Source: Anaeromonas sp052088025 (lineage in GTDB: Bacteria > Bacillota > Clostridia > Tissierellales > SIT17). From it: a stretch of 64,000 nt of DNA. Made by a program: the position numbers and the translations under genes. The DNA is taken from the NCBI RefSeq assembly GCF_052088025.1, contig NZ_JBQCYD010000010.1:3666-67665 (forward strand). Reading direction: 5' to 3'. The notes beneath the pieces are model-generated. The model ran no database searches and had not been told where the DNA came from. It saw only the letters and a program-made list of their open reading frames with translations. Every line of letters begins with the position of its first letter. Positions within the stretch are counted from its first letter, which is position 1. Shown piece by piece: positions 42,989 through 51,580 of the stretch.

Positions 42989-43453
42989 TTAACGTGTAAA
43001 AGAGCTATCTTGGTAGCCTTTTTTATTAAAATGTTTCTTTAGCTTTTGTAAGGCCTTGTCACGTTTCTTTCCTACTGTTTGATGGGATCTTCCTATCTTT
43101 TCTCCAGTTTTCCTAGCAGATAACTTGTCATAATATAAACTATCAATAATTTGTTTTTCTTCTTCATCTAACTCTTTTAAAGCTTCGGTGAGTATCAGTA
43201 AAGTTGCCTTATCAAATACGATGTCTTCCACAGCTTGTATATTCTCAAATTGAACCCCTTCATCTTTTAATCTGTCATAGGAATCCTCTTTGTTTGGATT
43301 AAAAGTTACTTTTTCTTTTTCCATATCAATGTCTATGCTTCCAGCTTTAACATCATCTTCTAGGTATCTGCGTCTTCTATCCATTCTGTAATACTCCTTG
43401 TATAGCTCCTCTGTTACTTTTTGTCCTTGAATTCTGTACTCTTTTCTTGACAT
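42989..43453 (-). CDS. Sigma-70 region 4-like phage regulator
   Basis: A 154-residue protein started at the ATG at 43453 behind GAGAGGGG. The C-terminal half is sigma-like: FDKATLLILTEALKELDEEEKQIIDSLYYDKLSARKTGEKIGRSHQTVGKKRDKALQKLKK. It probably controls early phage transcription. A palindrome TCTCTC-GAGAGA overlaps its ribosome binding site. Confidence 0.78.
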   Translation of the reverse strand: MSRKEYRIQGQKVTEELYKEYYRMDRRRRYLEDDVKAGSIDIDMEKEKVTFNPNKEDSYDRLKDEGVQFENIQAVEDIVFDKATLLILTEALKELDEEEKQIIDSLYYDKLSARKTGEKIGRSHQTVGKKRDKALQKLKKHFNKKGYQDSSFTR

Positions 43454-43669
43454 AAAATTAACCCCTCTCTCGGAGAGAAAAGGGCATAACAATCAGCCAA
43501 AAAACTCACCTTTTTTTTATTAAGTGAGCCTTTCGACTGCTTACTGATATATTAAAATTTAAATATGCGGGTTTTTTACATGTTTAAAAAATTTGCTCTC
43601 TACTACTTAAATAGATTTAAAAAGCAATTCTTACTATTGGATTTAGAACATATTTTCTATTTTTACAAT

Positions 43670-43728
43670 AAAAAATGACCAGACTAAAATGCACTGTGAT
43701 TTCTCACAATTACATTTCAATCTGGCCA
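43670..43728 (-). terminator. Long hairpin terminator after the first early gene
   Basis: On the minus strand an imperfect stem of nearly 60 nt (outer TGGCCAGA with TCTGGTCA, inner AAATG/CATTT and TGTGA/TCACA) is followed by a T run. It lies 22 bp after the stop codon of the 43751 gene. Its length suggests an attenuator or RNA-stability element more than a plain terminator. The rest of 43492-43750 shows no gene. Confidence 0.7.
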
Positions 43729-43750
43729 TCAAGCAGCTCTGTGATTGTTT

Positions 43751-43996
43751 TTACGAAGCTTTATCTTTAATTTTTTTATAGATTGAACTTATATTAGCTC
43801 TTATGTCTCTTATATTTTCTTCTTCTGTGTAGGGTGCTATTAAATCTAGCATGTCCACTAAAACAGGGTCTGCAAAACCTTTATTTTTAATAGATATGTA
43901 GATATTATCTTCTTTTACTAAGGTTGTACAAACTAATTTATCATGTGTTTTACCTTTTTTATCTTGTACTTTTTTTCTTATCTCTTTTCTTATCAT
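43751..43996 (-). CDS. Hypothetical early phage protein
   Basis: An 81-residue basic protein (MIRKEIRKKVQDKKGKTHDKLVCTTLVKEDNIYISIKNKGFADPVLVDMLDLIAPYTEEENIRDI). It has a good AGAGGGGG site and is the first gene of the leftward early operon, directly downstream of the palindromic operator at 44015-44034. The position suggests a Cro-like or antirepressor-type role, but there is no clear DNA-binding motif. Confidence 0.6.
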   Translation of the reverse strand: MIRKEIRKKVQDKKGKTHDKLVCTTLVKEDNIYISIKNKGFADPVLVDMLDLIAPYTEEENIRDIRANISSIYKKIKDKAS

Positions 43997-44014
43997 TAGA
44001 ATCCCCCTCTTTAT

Positions 44015-44034
44015 TTATAGACTATAGTCTATAA
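44015..44034. promoter_or_regulatory. Perfect 20-bp operator palindrome
   Basis: Bases 44015-44034 are a perfect palindrome centred on GACTATAGTC, directly upstream of the first leftward early gene. Related GACTAT-containing sites occur at about 44048-44070 (with an imperfect TGTTTA/TAAACA palindrome) and at 44212-44230 inside the repressor promoter. Together they look like the operators of the phage immunity switch. Confidence 0.7.
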
Positions 44035-44209
44035 TGTATTTCATTTTGACTATTGTTTATACTAAACAGTGTAAGTAAAAAAATATAAAAATATAGACCT
44101 AGGGCTAAAACCTAAGCTTTATAAACTATTTACTATCTTTATTAATAAATATAATATCATACCGAGATAATAAGTACAAGCAATATTTTAAATTTATTTC
44201 AATTTCTTA

Positions 44210-44238
44210 TTGACTATAAACAACGTTTAATATATTAT
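44210..44238 (+). promoter_or_regulatory. Repressor promoter
   Basis: TTGACT (44210-44215), 17 bp and TATTAT (44233-44238) precede the only rightward phage gene. The spacer holds an imperfect palindrome (TAAACAACGTTTA), so the repressor may control its own synthesis. Confidence 0.7.
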
Positions 44239-44272
44239 AGTATATATAGTAAATGATAAAGAGGTGAAATAC

Positions 44273-44962
44273 ATGAATAAAAAAACAAATTTTAATAAAG
44301 AAGTTTTTGCAGCTTTACTTGAGAAAGCTAAAGGTGATAGATCTATAAATAAATATGCTGAGGAAACTAGTGTAAGTGCAGCCCATATATCTAGATTCCT
44401 TAGACAGATGATAGATGCACCACCTACGCCTGAAACCATATCTAAATTTGCAGATAAAGCCTATAATGATGTTACCTATAAAGATATGATGTCCGCAGCA
44501 GGATATATCGTTGTAGAAGAAAATATGGTAGAAGAGTACTCACCTAAAAATAGAAGAGAAGAAATTAGAAAAATAGAACAAGACATAACAAATATCGTTA
44601 TTTCATATTTAATGAATCAAGAATTTAAGTGGAGTATGGAAAAGCCAGAAGGTATGATGCGATTTCCAGATCTTATGATTAGTCTAGAAGATGAAGTTTA
44701 TAAAAAATGGTTCTTTGAGTTTCAAGTTATCAGAGGTCGAGCTTCTATGCCATTTCCAATAATCCATCACTTCTATAGTAGGCTTCTTACTTTTGAATTA
44801 ACTCCTACAGATAAATTTACATTAGTAATAGATAATGAGAAAGCTTTTGATTTTTTATTTAGAAGACCACCAATAAATTTAAGAGCTAACTTATATATAA
44901 TGCTAGTGGACACAGAAAATAGGACTGTTATTAAAGAAGAACAGATATGTAAATATGAGTAA
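44273..44962 (+). CDS. Phage repressor-like HTH protein
   Basis: A 229-residue protein, the only rightward gene in the prophage. Residues 5-65 form an XRE-like helix-turn-helix (FAALLEKAKGDRSINKYAEETSVSAAHISRFLRQM). The C-terminal 140 residues (about 85-225, with FPDLMISLEDEVYKKWFFEFQVIRG) are not a LexA/CI-type peptidase and I do not recognise them. GAGGTG at 44261 fits the ATG at 44273 better than the overlapping GTG further upstream. Its divergent position and the operator palindromes support a lysogeny repressor role. Confidence 0.75.
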   Translation: MNKKTNFNKEVFAALLEKAKGDRSINKYAEETSVSAAHISRFLRQMIDAPPTPETISKFADKAYNDVTYKDMMSAAGYIVVEENMVEEYSPKNRREEIRKIEQDITNIVISYLMNQEFKWSMEKPEGMMRFPDLMISLEDEVYKKWFFEFQVIRGRASMPFPIIHHFYSRLLTFELTPTDKFTLVIDNEKAFDFLFRRPPINLRANLYIMLVDTENRTVIKEEQICKYE

Positions 44963-44967
44963 ACCAA

Positions 44968-45025
44968 AGCACCCCAGCTAGACTTCTTCTCAATTTATAA
45001 GAGAAGCCAGTCTAGCCGGGGTGCT
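44968..45025. terminator. Large terminator hairpin after the repressor
   Basis: A nearly perfect stem of about 24 bp (AGCACCCC, CTAGAC and CTTCTC with GAGAAG, GTCTAG and GGGGTGCT), followed on the + strand by an AT-rich tract. It is convergent with the small gene at 45029-45280 and may serve both strands. Confidence 0.85.
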
Positions 45026-45028
45026 ATT

Positions 45029-45280
45029 TTATTTATCTACTTCTAAAACCACTTTAAACTTTACTGAAAAAGGGTTACAAGCATTTGACTCTGGAAGTCC
45101 ATCAACTATTTCATATTCCTCATCAAACTCATCAAAGAAATCCTTATATTCTTCATATGTTGGTTCAATGACTTGATCTCTTTGTTGCCTCTTAACCTTA
45201 CCTTTAATATAGTTCCATAAACAATACATTAAGAATTCTTGATGACATTTCTCTAATTCTTCAAATTTCATCTTTCCCAC
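45029..45280 (-). CDS. Hypothetical acidic protein at prophage edge
   Basis: An 83-residue protein (KMKFEELEKCHQEFLMYCLWNYIKGKVKRQQRDQ, then a very acidic YEEYKDFFDEFDEEYEIVDG). It has a GGAGGTGG-like site. No family recognised. It lies beyond the repressor terminator and before the transposon remnants, so it could be phage or host. Confidence 0.6.
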   Translation of the reverse strand: MGKMKFEELEKCHQEFLMYCLWNYIKGKVKRQQRDQVIEPTYEEYKDFFDEFDEEYEIVDGLPESNACNPFSVKFKVVLEVDK

Positions 45281-45345
45281 CTCCTACTTCATATATAGAA
45301 ATAGGATGGAAAAGTTACTATATTAATATTTAAATTATAGTTTTA

Positions 45346-45492
45346 TCAAAAATCTCTTCTTTTTAAAAAATTCAGCTTACGTTTTGTTTTCTCAAGCTGT
45401 TTTACAATTTCTTTTACTTTTCTTTTTCCATCTAATAGCTCTAAAACTGCTTCTGCTCTCAATTCTGGTGAGTATTTTTTATTATTTTCCAT
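45346..45492 (-). pseudogene. Truncated transposase N-terminus (IS3/IS150 orfA-like)
   Basis: A 48-residue frame with KKYSPELRAEAVLELLDGKRKVKEIVKQL, the first helices of an IS3-type orfA helix-turn-helix, ending far too early at KRRDF. Upstream lies a sequence with the reverse complement of TTTTTTTGTCTAGTTTT, repeated twice more at 46.3 and 46.47 kb. It is a dead insertion-sequence fragment. Confidence 0.6.
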
Positions 45493-45515
45493 GGTCAAAA
45501 TTATAACATACAGTT

Positions 45516-46488
45516 AGTTTTTTTGTCTAGTTTTTCATTAAAATTATTATTCTTTTTTTTCTCTATCTCTAAAAAAGTTATTAATATCTTTTTTCATCTC
45601 TTCAATAGGAGTAATATATCCACCCTTACCATCACCAACTAAATATTGACTTGCCTTTATACTCATAGCACTTTTATAGATAGATGTACCCTCTAGTAAT
45701 TCTTCATGATAAGGCAAAATTTTACATGCATTATTTAGCTTTGATATTATAGATCTACTACTTGTTTTTGAATACACTATATCCTTAGAATAATTTATAA
45801 ACTCATCTATGACTTCATCCTTAATATATTCACCTTTAAATGCATCACGAATAGCCTTTAATATATGTTCATCTAAGCTTTTAAAATCCTTTGATTTCAA
45901 TCCTCGAAGAACAATGACATAATTGTTTTTATCATTAATAAGCACAACCGCTTTTTTCCTGTAAACTGCAATGACATTTGCATGCCAGGAAAAAAGTGGC
46001 TCTTCTTTTGCCTGTAATTCAGGCTTAATATTTAGTTCATCTAATAATTTCTTTGTTGCTTGTATTAACATAAAATTTAAAACTCCTATAATTAATATAA
46101 TATTTGTATTTTATCCCTAATAATTAAAACAGTCTATTAACCTCTTTTCCCAACTTATTAAAGTAAATTAAATAGTTTCATATTCATTTACACTTCTTTC
46201 ACTTTTTTTCACTCTCTAACAGCTCTAAAACTGCTTATAATCTCAATTTTAGCAGGCATTTTTTATGGCCAAAACTATAATATGAAGCTGATTTTTTTGT
46301 CTAGTTTTAAAATTCAAAATAAACCCCACTAAAAACACTTAAATTATAAGTTGTTTTGTATTCATTTTTACTTCTTTTTCTGACATATTATCCTTATTAA
46401 GAGTCTTATCTCTACTTTATTAGTATAATTTTTGCTTCTTTTTATGTGAAAAATGATAGTTCTCACATGATTTTTTTGTCTAGTTTTT
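45516..46488. repeat. Three degenerate IS-end repeats
   Basis: The string TTTTTTTGTCTAGTTTT recurs at 45516-45535, 46290-46308 and 46469-46488. The first two also share upstream sequence corresponding to the 5' part of the broken transposase frame (including AGCTCTAAAACTGCTT). This indicates repeated insertion or partial duplication and decay of one IS type at the prophage/glycan-operon boundary. The 46072-46508 gap holds no intact gene. Confidence 0.55.
45547..46071 (-). CDS. DUF6933-like protein
   Basis: A 174-residue protein beginning MLIQATKKLLDELNIKP, with LFSWHANVIAVYRKKAVVLINDKNNYVIVLRGLKSKDFKSL. This opening is typical of small cytosolic proteins annotated DUF6933, often near plasmid pRiA4b ORF-3-type genes. 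The role is unknown. It lies between IS remnants and is probably mobile cargo or a decayed-region survivor. Confidence 0.65.
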   Translation of the reverse strand: MLIQATKKLLDELNIKPELQAKEEPLFSWHANVIAVYRKKAVVLINDKNNYVIVLRGLKSKDFKSLDEHILKAIRDAFKGEYIKDEVIDEFINYSKDIVYSKTSSRSIISKLNNACKILPYHEELLEGTSIYKSAMSIKASQYLVGDGKGGYITPIEEMKKDINNFFRDREKKE

Positions 46489-46508
46489 AGGGGGGACTAT
46501 CTCTATTA

Positions 46509-48035
46509 TTAAAGTGTTTTATTTCTCTTCAACTTTCTTTTTATAGCATTTACGATAACATCCACATCCTCTATATTCATAAAATATATGATAATAAAGT
46601 AAGTTACTGCTCCTAAAGCAATTGATATTAGCAGTGAAAAATTTTGACTAATTATCGTAGTTAAATAATTAAAGCTTAGTTTAGATATTAACCCCATAAC
46701 TAATGAAGCACATAAGATTTTTATAAATGAAATACTAATGTTCTTCATACCGAATGGGCCTATTTTCTTTCTTAAACTTATAAACATAAGACCAGTAGTG
46801 AATATTGCAGCTATACTCGTTGCTAATGCTAATCCACCTATACCCATGTATTTTGAAAGAGTAAAGTTTAATACAATATTTAAACTCATGCCTATGGCTG
46901 CATTTATCATTGGAGTCTTTGTATCTTGTAAAGAATAGAACACTCTAGATAGTACCTCTCTAAGGCCGAAACCAATCATTCCTATGGAATAAAAGAATAA
47001 CGCATATGATGTCATTGAAATTGCTTGAACATCAAATGCTCCTCTACCAAATAACAATTTGATAACTGGTTTTGCAAATATCATAGATCCTACTGTAGCT
47101 GGTATAACTAATAGATTAATTCCACTTATTGATTCTATTACTGATTTTTTAAATCCAACCATATTTTTTTCGGATGACATTTTTGAAATCATTGGATACA
47201 TTACAGTTGCTATAGACATTACAAATATTCCTTGAATAAATAAGTTAAGTCTATTTGCGTAATTTAGAGCTGATATTCCTCCTACAGCTATTTGAGATGC
47301 TATAGTTCTGTCTACAAGCACATTTATTTGATTAACCGAAACTCCTATTATTACAGGCATAGATAGATATATAAGTTTCCTTAAATATTTATCTTTCAAA
47401 TTTAATACTAGATTATATTTATATCCGTTAGTGTATATTGATGGTAGCAGTATTAATAATGCAGAAGCAGTGGCTATAACGCTTCCTACTGATAGTATCA
47501 TAATATCACTTTTAGAACTAAGGACTATAGAAATTATTGTAAAAAAGTTCAAAGGTAGACCTATAATAGCTGGAATTACAAAGTTATTTTTTACTTGTAA
47601 ATACCCTTTAAATATATATAAAACTCCTGTAAAATATATTCCTAATATGCTAACTCTTGTAAAGTTAACTGCCATATCTAGAGTATGCCTATCAAATCCT
47701 ACTGCAAAAATCTTTACTATTGGCACTGAGAATAACCATACCAAAATAATTATGAGGCTACATAAAATAAGTAATAAGTTAATTAAATTATTTGTAAACC
47801 TGTTTGCTTGTATTTGTCCAAATTCTTTTTCAATATCACTAAATAAAGGTATATAACTAGTTGATATACCTGTTCCTATAAACAAAAATATTGTTAATGG
47901 TATAGTAAGAGATATAAGGTATGCATCACTTATGCTAGATGCTCCATAAAAATATGATAGTGTAATATCCCTATAAAATCCAATTAATTTTGAAACTATA
48001 GTTAGTAACATTAAAACTAATGCTGTTTTTTTCAT
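46509..48035 (-). CDS. murJ: MurJ/MviN-family lipid-linked oligosaccharide flippase
   Basis: A 508-residue integral membrane protein with about 14 hydrophobic segments. It has MLLTIVSKLIGFYRDITLSYFYGASSISDAY at the N-terminus, SVNQINVLVDRTIAS, and GFGLREVLSRVFYSLQDTKTP late in the chain, which are MurJ/MviN motifs. Being the last gene of a glycan operon, it may serve as the Wzx-type flippase for this polysaccharide instead of, or besides, lipid II. Confidence 0.88.
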   Translation of the reverse strand: MKKTALVLMLLTIVSKLIGFYRDITLSYFYGASSISDAYLISLTIPLTIFLFIGTGISTSYIPLFSDIEKEFGQIQANRFTNNLINLLLILCSLIIILVWLFSVPIVKIFAVGFDRHTLDMAVNFTRVSILGIYFTGVLYIFKGYLQVKNNFVIPAIIGLPLNFFTIISIVLSSKSDIMILSVGSVIATASALLILLPSIYTNGYKYNLVLNLKDKYLRKLIYLSMPVIIGVSVNQINVLVDRTIASQIAVGGISALNYANRLNLFIQGIFVMSIATVMYPMISKMSSEKNMVGFKKSVIESISGINLLVIPATVGSMIFAKPVIKLLFGRGAFDVQAISMTSYALFFYSIGMIGFGLREVLSRVFYSLQDTKTPMINAAIGMSLNIVLNFTLSKYMGIGGLALATSIAAIFTTGLMFISLRKKIGPFGMKNISISFIKILCASLVMGLISKLSFNYLTTIISQNFSLLISIALGAVTYFIIIYFMNIEDVDVIVNAIKRKLKRNKTL

Positions 48036-48156
48036 TTAATTATTCCTCACTATCAATTTTAATAAAGAAAATTTAGTTTTATTTAATTACCTCTATCTAA
48101 TTCGTTTAATTATTTCTAATAATATACTTCTATCAAACTGCTTTTTACTGATTAAA

Positions 48157-49176
48157 TTATCTACTTATATGAAAATTATTTACTAGTTTTTTCCTAATAA
48201 GAAAGTCTATAATACCATTTATAAACCCTAATCCATATGAAAAATGTAGTATAAAAAATATTATAGGTAATATAGCAATAAATCTAGGAGTTTTATTATA
48301 AGATATCTTCACACTAAAAAATAGTGAACTAGCTAAATAGGTAAGAGTAATTGCAAGTAGTATTTTAATTCCTAATTCATTAACTAAACTTAAAATAACA
48401 CTACCTAATAATGATATTACAAATGTCATAGGTACTAATTGCCTAATCGATGAAGGCATCTTATGTTTTTGAATAACTCTAACTTTCCAATATCCATATT
48501 GAAAATACTGCTTCCACAACTTTTTGAGTGAGGATCTACTGTAATAATAAGATTTAATCTTAGGGCTTAATAATATCTTTTCACCACTTTTAATTAATCT
48601 AAAATTTAATTCATCATCTTGATTTCTAACTAGTTCCTCATCAAAGCATCCAATTTTTTCAAAAACTTCTCTCTTATATGCACCAAATGCTAATGTGTCC
48701 ACATACTTTTCTTTTTTACTATACCTGAATAAAGAATTCCCTACACCAAAAGGGCAAGCCATAGCCAATGCAATCGACTCTCCAACAAAATTTTGGCTAA
48801 TTGTCTCAATAGGTCCTCCTACACATGCTACTTCTTTTTCTCTAAGTAGTTTTACGCTTGTAGAGATAAAATCACTATGTGCATATGCATGTCCATCTAT
48901 TCTAATAATAATATCGCCTGTTGAATTCTTAATCCCTAAATTCATTGCAGTTGGAGCAATTCGTTTTGTATTCTCAATTACCTTTATATTTATATTCAAC
49001 TCATTACTTAATTTATTAACTTTTTCTAGAGTTCTATCGGTTGACATTCCATCAACTACTAAAATTTCTAACTTATCCTTAGGATAACTTTGATTATCTA
49101 AACTTCTTATACATTCTTCAATATACTTTTCTTCATTATATACTGGAATGATTATCGATACATATGGAAAGAACAT
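48157..49176 (-). CDS. GT2 glycosyltransferase with C-terminal membrane helices
   Basis: A 339-residue membrane-associated glycosyltransferase. The GT-A domain shows VSIIIPVYNEEKYIEECIRSLDNQSYP, ILVVDGMSTDRT and IIIRIDGHAYAHSDF (DXD-like), GAYKREVFEKIGCFDEELVRNQDDELNFRL, then two or three helices near 250-325. It resembles ExoA-like succinoglycan transferases. Probably a chain-extending enzyme at the inner membrane. Confidence 0.88.
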   Translation of the reverse strand: MFFPYVSIIIPVYNEEKYIEECIRSLDNQSYPKDKLEILVVDGMSTDRTLEKVNKLSNELNINIKVIENTKRIAPTAMNLGIKNSTGDIIIRIDGHAYAHSDFISTSVKLLREKEVACVGGPIETISQNFVGESIALAMACPFGVGNSLFRYSKKEKYVDTLAFGAYKREVFEKIGCFDEELVRNQDDELNFRLIKSGEKILLSPKIKSYYYSRSSLKKLWKQYFQYGYWKVRVIQKHKMPSSIRQLVPMTFVISLLGSVILSLVNELGIKILLAITLTYLASSLFFSVKISYNKTPRFIAILPIIFFILHFSYGLGFINGIIDFLIRKKLVNNFHISR

Positions 49177-49208
49177 AATCGCCTCCTATATAGATATAAT
49201 TTAAACTT

Positions 49209-49769
49209 CTAAATACTTTTCTTTAGTTCCTTTGCTGGTACTCCTCCAATAAGACTGTAAGGTGTTAAATTAGATTTGTTAACTACCGATCCAGCAGCTA
49301 CAACAGTATTGTTTATGATATTTACGCCTGGTAATATAGACGTGTTTCCTCCAACCCAGACTTCTTTCCCTATTTGTATAGTACTTTGTTCATATCCTCC
49401 AAACCTAATTGTTTCATTTGTATATTTATGGTTAGCACTAGCTATTAAAACACCTGGCCCTATCATTACATTATCACTTATTATCACTTCTCCATATCCA
49501 CCAATCCATGAATTTCTCCCTATGAATACATTATCACCTACACTAATGTTTTCTATATGTGTAAAATATACATTCGAACATACTTGTAAGTTTCTTCCAC
49601 ATCTTTTGAAAAAAGGTTTCATTAATGTCCCTCTCACTTTATTTACAGGCATACAATCTGGCAATAAAAGTAATACTATATTAATTAAGTGAATAGGCCA
49701 GTGATAAAATAAAATATTTTTAATTTTTCTCCACACACTTTTTCGCCTCCACCCATTCAACAAGTTCAT
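49209..49769 (-). CDS. Left-handed beta-helix (hexapeptide) O-acetyltransferase
   Basis: A 186-residue hexapeptide-repeat acyltransferase. A hydrophobic N-terminus (LFYHWPIHLINIVLLLLP) is followed by repeats such as ISVGDNVFIGRNSWIGGYGEVIISDNVMIGPGVLIASANH and WVGGNTSILPGVNIINNTVVAAGSVV, with the family histidine in ASANHKY. It probably acetylates a sugar of the repeat unit. It overlaps the GT4 gene by 50 bp. Confidence 0.88.
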   Translation of the reverse strand: MNLLNGWRRKSVWRKIKNILFYHWPIHLINIVLLLLPDCMPVNKVRGTLMKPFFKRCGRNLQVCSNVYFTHIENISVGDNVFIGRNSWIGGYGEVIISDNVMIGPGVLIASANHKYTNETIRFGGYEQSTIQIGKEVWVGGNTSILPGVNIINNTVVAAGSVVNKSNLTPYSLIGGVPAKELKKSI

Positions 49770-50904
49770 TTATATGTGCTTCTAGTGTATTTTCATATGC
49801 AAATTTATATCCATTATATATTAGTTTTTTTCTTAATTCTCTATCTAATATTACTCGAGTAATTGCAGTAAAAAGTTCATTACTTTCCTCTGGTTTAATT
49901 AAAAGTCCATTATATCCATCTTTTATAGTATAAGGAATACCCCCAACATCAGTTGCGATAACTGGCATTCCATTAGCCATAGCTTCAATCAGTACTCTAG
50001 GAGTCCCTTCAGATATTGATGGTAAAATAAATATATCTGATTCTCTGTATATTTCAAATAACATCTCCCCTAGTGGCACATACCCTTTGAATATAATTCT
50101 TTTTTCTAATCCCTTCTCTTTAACTAAAGTTTTTAACTTTTCTTTTTCTTCTCCATCTCCTACTAAATACAAATAAATGTCTTGTTGAAGATTTTTATTA
50201 ATTATCATCTTTATAGCATTTATTAAGTATTGAATACCTTTCTCATGCCTTAAATACCCTACATATAATAGCTTTAATGTTTCTTTCTCACATGAATCAT
50301 ATCTTGAATAAATTTCTTTTTCCATAAATGTACTAGTTCTAATCTCTTTTACCTTACTGCTATTTTTTGAATAAAGTCTTCTAAGTCCACTGCCATTTGC
50401 AATAACTTTAGACTTTTTCATTATTTTTTTCAGAACCCATTCTTGATGATTGGCCAATAAAATAGCTGCAAGCTTTATGACCCCTTCATATTTATTACCT
50501 TTCATAACAATGGCTTTTGTATCACCTACTAGATGAACTGTAGTTGGTGTATTTCTTATCTTAGATAACAAGTATACTATATAGCTATAGGGTGAGGGCC
50601 AGCGGATATAAACATTTGTCCAAGTTTTAGAAAATCTGATTAGCTTTTTAATTGATGCAAACATATATCTTATAGAACCTATCATATTTCTATAGTTAGG
50701 TAACTCTTGAAACTTTATATTATTAGATTTGATTTGATAATCTAATTTAAGACTCTTTATATCTCTATTTACAGGCACACACACTGTTATATGATCATAT
50801 TCCTTAGCTAAACTATCTAAAAATCTTCCAAATGCACCATTACAATAATATTTAGAATCATACTTGTAAAAAGTCATACTGTAGTAAATATTTAATTCTC
50901 TCAT
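49720..50904 (-). CDS. GT4 family glycosyltransferase
   Basis: A 394-residue GT-B enzyme with the C-terminal donor domain motifs KLLYVGYLRHEKGIQYLINA, YLVGDGEEKEKLKTLVKEKGLEKRIIFKGYVP and the EGTPRVLIEAMANGMPVIATDVGGIPYTIKDGYNGLLI nucleotide-sugar site (E-x7-E). The start overlaps the GNAT gene stop by 4 bp. Confidence 0.9.
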   Translation of the reverse strand: MRELNIYYSMTFYKYDSKYYCNGAFGRFLDSLAKEYDHITVCVPVNRDIKSLKLDYQIKSNNIKFQELPNYRNMIGSIRYMFASIKKLIRFSKTWTNVYIRWPSPYSYIVYLLSKIRNTPTTVHLVGDTKAIVMKGNKYEGVIKLAAILLANHQEWVLKKIMKKSKVIANGSGLRRLYSKNSSKVKEIRTSTFMEKEIYSRYDSCEKETLKLLYVGYLRHEKGIQYLINAIKMIINKNLQQDIYLYLVGDGEEKEKLKTLVKEKGLEKRIIFKGYVPLGEMLFEIYRESDIFILPSISEGTPRVLIEAMANGMPVIATDVGGIPYTIKDGYNGLLIKPEESNELFTAITRVILDRELRKKLIYNGYKFAYENTLEAHINELVEWVEAKKCVEKN

Positions 50905-51569
50905 TTTATTTCTCCTAACTTTTTAAAATATCCTTGTGAGTATGTTCCTTCTGTGTTGATGCCTTGCCAATGTAAATCCATTCCCATTTTCTTGTAAAAA
51001 TTAACTGCCCTTATATTTTCTTTTTTTACTGATAAAATTAAATATTCACATCCTACTTCAGTAGACTTGATTTCAAATTTATTAAATAATAATTTTGCTA
51101 TATTCTTTCCTTTATATTGGGGAGCTACACAAATTGATTTTATTGAACTACATTTCCCTTCTATATGATGAAAATAATCAATTTTATTTTTAATCTTGGG
51201 TGAAATCCCCATAAATCTAGCTATTTTCCCCATTTTCTGGCTTATAAGTTTATTTATTAAAGATGGCTTTAATATACACTTTTTAACTGCATTAAAAATC
51301 AGTCTATATTTGTATTTATCGAGCAACCTGCTATTATAACCATTCGGCTTACAAGTCCCATCTACAAATCCTATAACCTTGTTGCTTTCATCTTTAACTA
51401 AAAGATTTATGCTATATTTATCTTCAATGCTAAATAAGTACATATATTTCAAAAAACCTGATCCTAATTCTGATGAGAAACTTTCTGGAAAACATTGTAT
51501 GTGAGTTTTTACTATGTCATCTAAGTCATTTTTAGTAAATGGCACTACCCTTAATTCCATCCTATACAT
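50901..51569 (-). CDS. GNAT acetyltransferase in glycan operon
   Basis: A 222-residue GNAT protein. The acetyl-CoA pocket is clear in KSICVAPQYKGKNIAKLLFNKFEIKSTEVGCEYLILSVKKENIRAVNFYKKMGMDLHW. The N-terminus carries a normal alpha1/alpha2 region. The start may be this ATG or one three codons later, which lies better behind GGAGG. It may acetylate an amino sugar made by the DegT aminotransferase. Confidence 0.85.
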   Translation of the reverse strand: MYRMELRVVPFTKNDLDDIVKTHIQCFPESFSSELGSGFLKYMYLFSIEDKYSINLLVKDESNKVIGFVDGTCKPNGYNSRLLDKYKYRLIFNAVKKCILKPSLINKLISQKMGKIARFMGISPKIKNKIDYFHHIEGKCSSIKSICVAPQYKGKNIAKLLFNKFEIKSTEVGCEYLILSVKKENIRAVNFYKKMGMDLHWQGINTEGTYSQGYFKKLGEIK

Positions 51570-51580
51570 ATCCTCCTTTC

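Larger units (their letters stand above)
7685..44962 (-). mobile_element. Siphovirus-type prophage (minimal extent)
   Basis: Contiguous minus strand phage genes run from the immunity region (about 44 kb) through replication, packaging, capsid, tail, lysis and integration (7.7-11 kb), with a divergent repressor at the right end. The module order is that of temperate HK97-like siphoviruses of Firmicutes. Two large serine recombinases mark the integration end. I could not identify the short att core, so the true ends may lie anywhere in 5.5-7.6 kb and 45.0-46.5 kb, and the edge genes may be phage cargo. One core gene, the primase-helicase, appears frameshifted. Confidence 0.9.
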
